From contig CAMVKH010000002.1 in the NCBI GenBank assembly GCA_947168065.1, forward strand, positions 244,446 through 308,445: DNA of 64,000 bases. Reading direction: 5' to 3'. The translations under genes were made by a program, and so were the position numbers. Source of the stretch: an uncultured Bacteroidales bacterium (GTDB lineage Bacteria; Bacteroidota; Bacteroidia; Bacteroidales; UBA932). Shown piece after piece: positions 59,989-64,000 of this stretch (within the stretch, counting starts at the first letter, position 1; every line of letters starts with the position of its first letter). The notes below the pieces were generated by a model, which did no database searches, was not told where the DNA came from, and saw only the letters and a list, made by a program, of their open reading frames with translations.

Positions 59989-60120
59989 TTATTCGTTTAA
60001 AAGTCTATCAAACAATTCTTTGGCATATCGCCGAAGTTCCTTAGAGGGATTATGTTTACTCTTTTGGACATTCCTGATGGCATCAATCAACTCCTGCTCC
60101 TTCACTGTCAGTTGTGTCAT
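59989..60120 (-). CDS. 43-residue helical small protein upstream of DUF5053 gene
   Basis: MTQLTVKEQELIDAIRNVQK begins this short helical protein, which ends DRLLNE. Similar 40-45-residue proteins with V-K-E-Q-E-L-I-x-A-I-R-N often stand before DUF5053 genes in Bacteroides, from memory. A promoter TAACTTTG with TTG 18 bp upstream lies 15 bp before the ATG. Role unknown; the conserved pairing suggests they act together. Confidence 0.65.
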   Translation of the reverse strand: MTQLTVKEQELIDAIRNVQKSKHNPSKELRRYAKELFDRLLNE

Positions 60121-60135
60121 AAACGGTTCCTTTTA

Positions 60136-60143
60136 CAAAGTTA
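60136..60143 (-). promoter_or_regulatory. Promoter (TTG-N18-TAACTTTG) of the 43-residue gene and DUF5053
   Basis: TAACTTTG on the minus strand with TTG at 60162-60164. A second possible box, TATCTTTG, lies further upstream at 60217-60224. Confidence 0.6.
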
Positions 60144-60492
60144 CTATAATATTTTATACTACAATTCTTTTCTATACTTTTTTATAGTTTTCAAGTTGTT
60201 TATGTCGGGCTTTCGACAAAGATAGTTTGAAAGACCTTCAAGAAAAAACTCGGATATGCGATTTTTAGAATCTCGGCTTTTTGCGAAATAATCAATCTTT
60301 ATAATTGGGGAGTAGGATAGGGAGATGATGCCGGATACCTATTGTCATCCCGGGCTTGCCACGGGGTCTCAACGCTTCGGCGGCTTGAAAGGCTGTTATG
60401 TATGGCTATCCGAAATACTAGGTTGAAATACTCGTATCGTACCTCAGAAAAATGGAGAAGTTATTATAAACAGACTCTTTCCTTTCTGCTGC
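60144..60492. other. AT-rich intergenic stretch
   Basis: 349 bp without a convincing gene. It holds the upstream TATCTTTG box at 60217-60224 (minus strand) and, near 60350-60390, a GC-rich fragment (CAACGCTTCGGCGG) related to the sequence next to repeat copy A. Looks like remnants. Confidence 0.4.
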
Positions 60493-60762
60493 TTATCGTT
60501 GGCGAAGATATTCGGTCAAGGTTGTCACCAGGTATGTCACGGCGGCGATGCACAAAACGATGGACAGGACAAGTGTGATAATGATCCAGACGCGCAGCCT
60601 GCGCATCCGCTGCGGGTCTGCGGCCGCCTCATCGTTCTGCGACTTGATAAAATAGACCACGCTGAGGACGAAGGGCACGACGCCGAGGAACTGTGCTATC
60701 ATCAATGCGAGTGACGACAGGATGAGGTACAGCGTCGCCTCTTTACTGATTTTTTTGTTCAT
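60493..60762 (-). CDS. Small two-helix membrane protein (CD225-like layout)
   Basis: An 89-residue protein with two membrane segments (about 10-37 and 58-82) separated by a polar loop (KSQNDEAAADPQRMRRLRV). The order helix, short polar loop with basic residues, helix resembles CD225/dispanin-type bacterial proteins, though the Cys and Gly signatures are absent. Function unknown. No clear promoter box upstream. Confidence 0.6.
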   Translation of the reverse strand: MNKKISKEATLYLILSSLALMIAQFLGVVPFVLSVVYFIKSQNDEAAADPQRMRRLRVWIIITLVLSIVLCIAAVTYLVTTLTEYLRQR

Positions 60763-61132
60763 AAGGATTCATGGTTGATGGGTTAGATTGAATTGGTACG
60801 ATAGAAAGGTATCAATGGAAGGTAATCCACTCAGCCACCGCCTTTTCAGGCTAAAGAAGACAGGCACGGAAAGAGTCTGTATCCAAAAATATGCATTTGT
60901 TTCGGATATTCCAAATCGGCCGGGACCTCTTGGTGGCCACAAGCATAGACCATGAAACTGGAGAAAGTCGCAGCCTGCGCGTCCGTCCCTTGACGGCGAA
61001 CTTCTCCCTTTTAGCTGTCGCCCCGCTGTCATCTCCGCGGTTGTCCGCGCAATATCGCCCACCCGTTTTTTTCCGCTGAGCCTAACAAACTAGGCCCTCA
61101 GGCTCTCTCTCTTCTTGGGCGGAGAAAAGATA
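60763..61132. other. Intergenic region with partial repeat copy C
   Basis: 370 bp without a convincing gene. 60970-61022 is a ~53-bp fragment of the A/B repeat; 61083-61132 repeats the sequence flanking module c (TAACAAACTA, CTTCTTGGGCGGAGAAAAGA). Confidence 0.55.
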
Positions 61133-61202
61133 GGCACCTCACTTGGGATAAGATGCCTTTAAAATGTGCTTTATGTCATTCTACTATGACAATGAAAATA
61201 TA
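61133..61202 (-). ncRNA. Promoter-hairpin module d
   Basis: Hairpin GGCATCT...AGGTGCC (61133-61157) on the minus strand with the promoter position at 61195-61202 reading TATATTTT (last base not G) and TTG 19 bp upstream. Its payload side contains repeat fragment C. The weaker box suggests decay. Confidence 0.45.
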
Positions 61203-61312
61203 CGACGAGTTTTGAAAGAAACAACCAACTATGCATGATGCCTCGACCCCTATGGGGTCGGGAGATTCTTTTGTATTTTTTCTGATTATTTAGTTTTTCG
61301 TTCGCTTTTTTG

Positions 61313-61320
61313 TAAATTTG
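61313..61320 (+). promoter_or_regulatory. Promoter -7 box (TAAATTTG) of hsdM
   Basis: TAAATTTG on the plus strand, 27 bp before the hsdM ATG. Confidence 0.6.
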
Positions 61321-61347
61321 ACCTTAATACAGAGAAAAATTTTTATT

Positions 61348-62853
61348 ATGGCCAAGAAAAATACGGCTGATGTCGGATTTGAGAAGCAAATCTGGAATGC
61401 AGCAGATGTCTTAAGAGGAAGTATGGATGCATCCGAGTACAAACACGTCGTACTCGGACTCATTTTCCTCAAGTACATTTCCGACCGTTTTGAGCAGCGC
61501 TACGCTGAACTCGTTGCCGAAGGCTACGGCATGGAAGAAGACAAAGACGAATACACCAGCGTCAATATCTTCTGGGTTCCTGCCAAAGCCCGCTGGGAAG
61601 AAATCGCAGCTGCGGCCCACACTCCGGAGATTGGACTTGTCATCGATGAGGCAATGCGCATGATCGAGAGCGAGAACCTCAAGCTCAAAGGCATCCTCCC
61701 GAAAAATTTCGCCCGTCCCGAACTGGATAAACAGCGCCTGGGTGATGTGGTGGACCTCTTCACCAACATCAACATGAAGGAACACGGCGACAGCAAAGAT
61801 ATCCTTGGCCGCACTTACGAGTACTGCCTCTCCATGTTCGCCTCTCAGGAAGGCAAGAACGCCGGCGAATTCTATACGCCCGCTTGTATTGTCCGCACCC
61901 TCGTTGAAGTCCTGAAGCCCTACCACGGCCGCGTATTCGACCCTGCCTGCGGCTCCGGCGGCATGTTCGTGCAGTCTGCCAAATTCATTGAGCGCCATCA
62001 GGGAAGAATTGCCGACATCTCCGTCTATGGTCAGGAAAGCAACCCCACAACCTGGAAGATGGCCCAGATGAATCTGGCCATCCGCGGCATCGATGCAGAT
62101 CTAGGCAAGGCCAACGCAGACTCCTTCTTGAACGACCAGCACTCCACCCTGAAGGCCGACTTCGTGATGGCCAATCCGCCGTTTAATATGAGCGACTGGG
62201 GCGCCGACAAACTCCAGGACGATGTACGTTGGAAATACGGTATCCCTCCGGCAGGAAACGCCAACTTTGCCTGGCTGCAGCACATGATTCACCACCTCTC
62301 GCCGGTTGGCAAGATTGGTATGGTGCTCGCCAATGGCTCCCTCTCTTCCCAGAGTGGCGGCGAAGGAACCATCCGTGAGAACATCCTGAAAGCAGACCTC
62401 GTGGAATGCATCGTAGCGCTGCCTGGCCAGCTCTTCTATTCCACCGGCATCCCCGTGTCGCTGTGGTTCCTCAACCGTAACAAGAAGCAGCCCGGCAAGA
62501 CCCTCTTCATTGACGCCCGCAACCTGGGCACCATGGTAACCCGACGTCTGCGCGAACTGATGGAAGAGGATATCATGAAGATTGCTGAGACCTATGACAA
62601 ATACGTGGCTGGTGAACTGGAGGATGAAAAGGGCTTCTGCGCCGTGGCTACCCTTGAGAACATCGCGAAGCAGGACTACATCCTTACACCCGGCCGCTAC
62701 GTGGGAATCGCTGAAACAGAAGACGACGGTGAACCCTTCGAGGAGAAGATGACGCGCCTCACCGGTGAACTCTCCGAGATGTTCAAGAAGTCTCACGAAC
62801 TTGAGGAGGAAATCCGAAAACAGCTCGCCTCAATAGGTTTTGAACTGAAATAG
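61348..62853 (+). CDS. hsdM: Type I restriction-modification methyltransferase subunit HsdM
   Basis: A 501-residue N6-adenine methyltransferase subunit. The N-terminal helical domain (AADVLRGSMDASEYKHVVLGLIFLKYISDRFE) is standard. SAM-binding motif I is FDPACGSGGMF (around residue 196) and the catalytic motif IV is NPPFN (around 277). It methylates DNA when joined to HsdS. The ATG at 61348 is preferred over an upstream TTG. The hsdM-recombinase-hsdS order points to a phase-variable specificity system. hsdR is not in the window. Confidence 0.96.
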   Translation: MAKKNTADVGFEKQIWNAADVLRGSMDASEYKHVVLGLIFLKYISDRFEQRYAELVAEGYGMEEDKDEYTSVNIFWVPAKARWEEIAAAAHTPEIGLVIDEAMRMIESENLKLKGILPKNFARPELDKQRLGDVVDLFTNINMKEHGDSKDILGRTYEYCLSMFASQEGKNAGEFYTPACIVRTLVEVLKPYHGRVFDPACGSGGMFVQSAKFIERHQGRIADISVYGQESNPTTWKMAQMNLAIRGIDADLGKANADSFLNDQHSTLKADFVMANPPFNMSDWGADKLQDDVRWKYGIPPAGNANFAWLQHMIHHLSPVGKIGMVLANGSLSSQSGGEGTIRENILKADLVECIVALPGQLFYSTGIPVSLWFLNRNKKQPGKTLFIDARNLGTMVTRRLRELMEEDIMKIAETYDKYVAGELEDEKGFCAVATLENIAKQDYILTPGRYVGIAETEDDGEPFEEKMTRLTGELSEMFKKSHELEEEIRKQLASIGFELK

Positions 62854-62891
62854 TGTATCTTATCCTCTTTGTTCAATTTAACACAGAGGAT

Positions 62892-63884
62892 ATGAAAGAA
62901 ACATTTATCACCCAGATTACCGAGGCAATGTCCGGAACATTGACAGTAGACCAGATGACCCAGCTGAGCAGCGTCTTATTGCAGACGCTCTCCGGCTATA
63001 CGCTCATCGATGAAGGTGGCAAAGTCCAGGAGGACATTGTCTCCAACAACCGTCTGCTGGAGATATTCCTGTCCGCCAAGCTGGTGGAGGGCTGCTCTGC
63101 CAAGACCATCAAATACTACGAGACCACCATCAAACAGCTGTTCCGGTACATGCCCCGGGCCGTCAAGGATTATACCACCGATGACCTCAGGGCATACTTG
63201 GCCGTATTCCAGAAGAAGCACAAATCCAGCAAGGTCACCATCGACAACATCCGGAGGATATTCTCGTCCTTCTTCTCCTGGCTGGAGGACGAGGATTTCA
63301 TCCTGAAAAGCCCTGTACGCAGAATTCACAAGGTGAAAACCGGAGAGCAGGTAAAGGAAACCATCTCGGATGAGAATATGGAAATCCTGCGGGATAACTG
63401 CAAAAATATCCGGGACCTGGCTATCATTGACCTGCTATCCTCAACCGGGATGCGGGTCGGGGAATTGGTCAAGCTCAACCGGGCGGATGTCAACTTCAAC
63501 GAACGTGAGTGCATTGTCTTTGGCAAGGGCAACAAAGAGCGTGTGGTTTATTTCAACGCCCGGGCTAAGATACACCTGCAGCAATATCTCAAGAGCCGCA
63601 AGGATAAGAATCCAGCCCTGTTCGTAACGCTGGACAAACCGCACGAGCGGCTCCAGATCTCCGGCGTTGAGGTTCGCCTCCGCCAGCTGGGCCGCAGCCT
63701 CAAGGTGCCGCGCATCCATCCGCACAAGTTCCGCCGTACACTGGCCACCATGGCCATAGACAAAGGAATGCCCGTGGAGCAGGTACAGAAACTCCTGGGG
63801 CACGTCAAGATTGACACCACCATGCGCTACGCTATGGTGAACCAGACCAACGTCAAACTCTCACACCGTAAATTTATCGCCTAA
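62892..63884 (+). CDS. Tyrosine site-specific recombinase within the RM locus
   Basis: A 330-residue integrase-family recombinase. N-terminal SAM-like DNA-binding domain (residues ~60-150: SAKTIKYYETTIKQLFRYM ... IDNIRRIFSSFFSWL). Catalytic residues: Arg in STGMRVGELV, His-x-x-Arg in HPHKFRRTLATMA, His in LLGHVKIDTTMRY, and the Tyr of the same segment. It starts 38 bp after hsdM and its stop overlaps an ATG that opens the hsdS fragment. Recombinases in this position invert or shuffle hsdS halves in Bacteroides; here that is inferred from position. Confidence 0.92.
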   Translation: MKETFITQITEAMSGTLTVDQMTQLSSVLLQTLSGYTLIDEGGKVQEDIVSNNRLLEIFLSAKLVEGCSAKTIKYYETTIKQLFRYMPRAVKDYTTDDLRAYLAVFQKKHKSSKVTIDNIRRIFSSFFSWLEDEDFILKSPVRRIHKVKTGEQVKETISDENMEILRDNCKNIRDLAIIDLLSSTGMRVGELVKLNRADVNFNERECIVFGKGNKERVVYFNARAKIHLQQYLKSRKDKNPALFVTLDKPHERLQISGVEVRLRQLGRSLKVPRIHPHKFRRTLATMAIDKGMPVEQVQKLLGHVKIDTTMRYAMVNQTNVKLSHRKFIA

Positions 63885-64000
63885 TGACCGCACTTCGTAC
63901 ATACGGCCGTTGGGGTCGTCGTTTCTTGACTTCAAAGAGGCGAAAAAATCATAATTTAGAGGAGCAGGCTCAAGCACTGTATAAGTCCTGGTTCGTTGAT
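63884..64000 (+). CDS. hsdS: HsdS specificity subunit fragment (runs off window)
   Basis: 39 codons reach the right edge. The frame opens with an ATG overlapping the recombinase stop, then a short basic stretch, then NLEEQAQALYKSWFVD, the conserved sequence at the end of a target-recognition half in type I specificity subunits. No N-terminal recognition domain precedes it, so this is either a silent cassette or an hsdS gene whose first half has been exchanged. The conserved stretch is where inverted repeats for recombination usually lie. Confidence 0.75.
   Translation, partial: MTALRTYGRWGRRFLTSKRRKNHNLEEQAQALYKSWFVD

Overview
The window is chromosomal DNA of a GC-rich member of the Bacteroidota, most likely the order Bacteroidales, living as an anaerobic fermenter in a gut or rumen. 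The grounds are: many promoters of the Bacteroidota type (TAnnTTTG box), few Shine-Dalgarno sequences, a Rho factor with a large Q/N-rich insert, DUF4293, LptD, and a complete trimeric [FeFe]-hydrogenase with its maturases. Species cannot be named from the sequence alone.

Layout. 0-2.4 kb: secreted proteins, one with RHS-like strands and a toxin-like C-terminus. 2.5-3.7 kb: queuosine precursor uptake and QueF. 3.7-6.3 kb: a four-subunit 2-oxoacid:ferredoxin oxidoreductase operon. 6.5-9.4 kb: M28 peptidase, AraC-type DNA-binding protein, small-molecule kinase-like protein. 9.4-12 kb: two chromate-transporter halves, nitroreductase, SBF-type transporter. 12.1-14.7 kb: HD hydrolase, flavodoxin lipoprotein, shrunken IS1634-type transposase. 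14.7-27.2 kb: dipeptidase, then tig-clpP-clpX-hydB-hydA-hydC meeting a convergent hydE-hydG-hydF operon. 27.2-33.4 kb: tRNA-Lys, rho, lptD, amidase. 33.4-42 kb: dnaA, pepD, rpe, birA, rsfS, ftsH, cdsA, psd. 42-57.5 kb: nucleoside phosphorylase, GH29 fucosidase, M28 peptidase, TPR protein, glycosyltransferase, esterase, tRNA-Glu, grpE-dnaJ, M23 peptidase, anmK, small lipoprotein, YccF. 57.5-61.3 kb: an accessory region of repeats, tandemly duplicated small ORFs, candidate small-RNA modules and small unknown genes. 61.3-64 kb: type I restriction-modification genes (hsdM, tyrosine recombinase, start of an hsdS fragment).

How the genes fit together. The oxidoreductase makes reduced ferredoxin from 2-oxoacids. 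HydABC can oxidise ferredoxin together with NADH to release H2, and HydE, HydG and HydF build its H-cluster. This is a coherent fermentative H2 pathway.

The least expected signals are these. HydF carries two in-frame segments encoded by palindromic DNA, one of them a member of an ~80 bp repeat family also found twice between genes. A 476-bp unit (promoter, hairpin leader, 59-codon ORF, terminator) is duplicated in tandem, and its promoter-hairpin part recurs four times. Both tRNA genes share a promoter block and a trailer that folds back on the tRNA 3' end. The hsdM-recombinase-hsdS arrangement looks like an invertible specificity locus.
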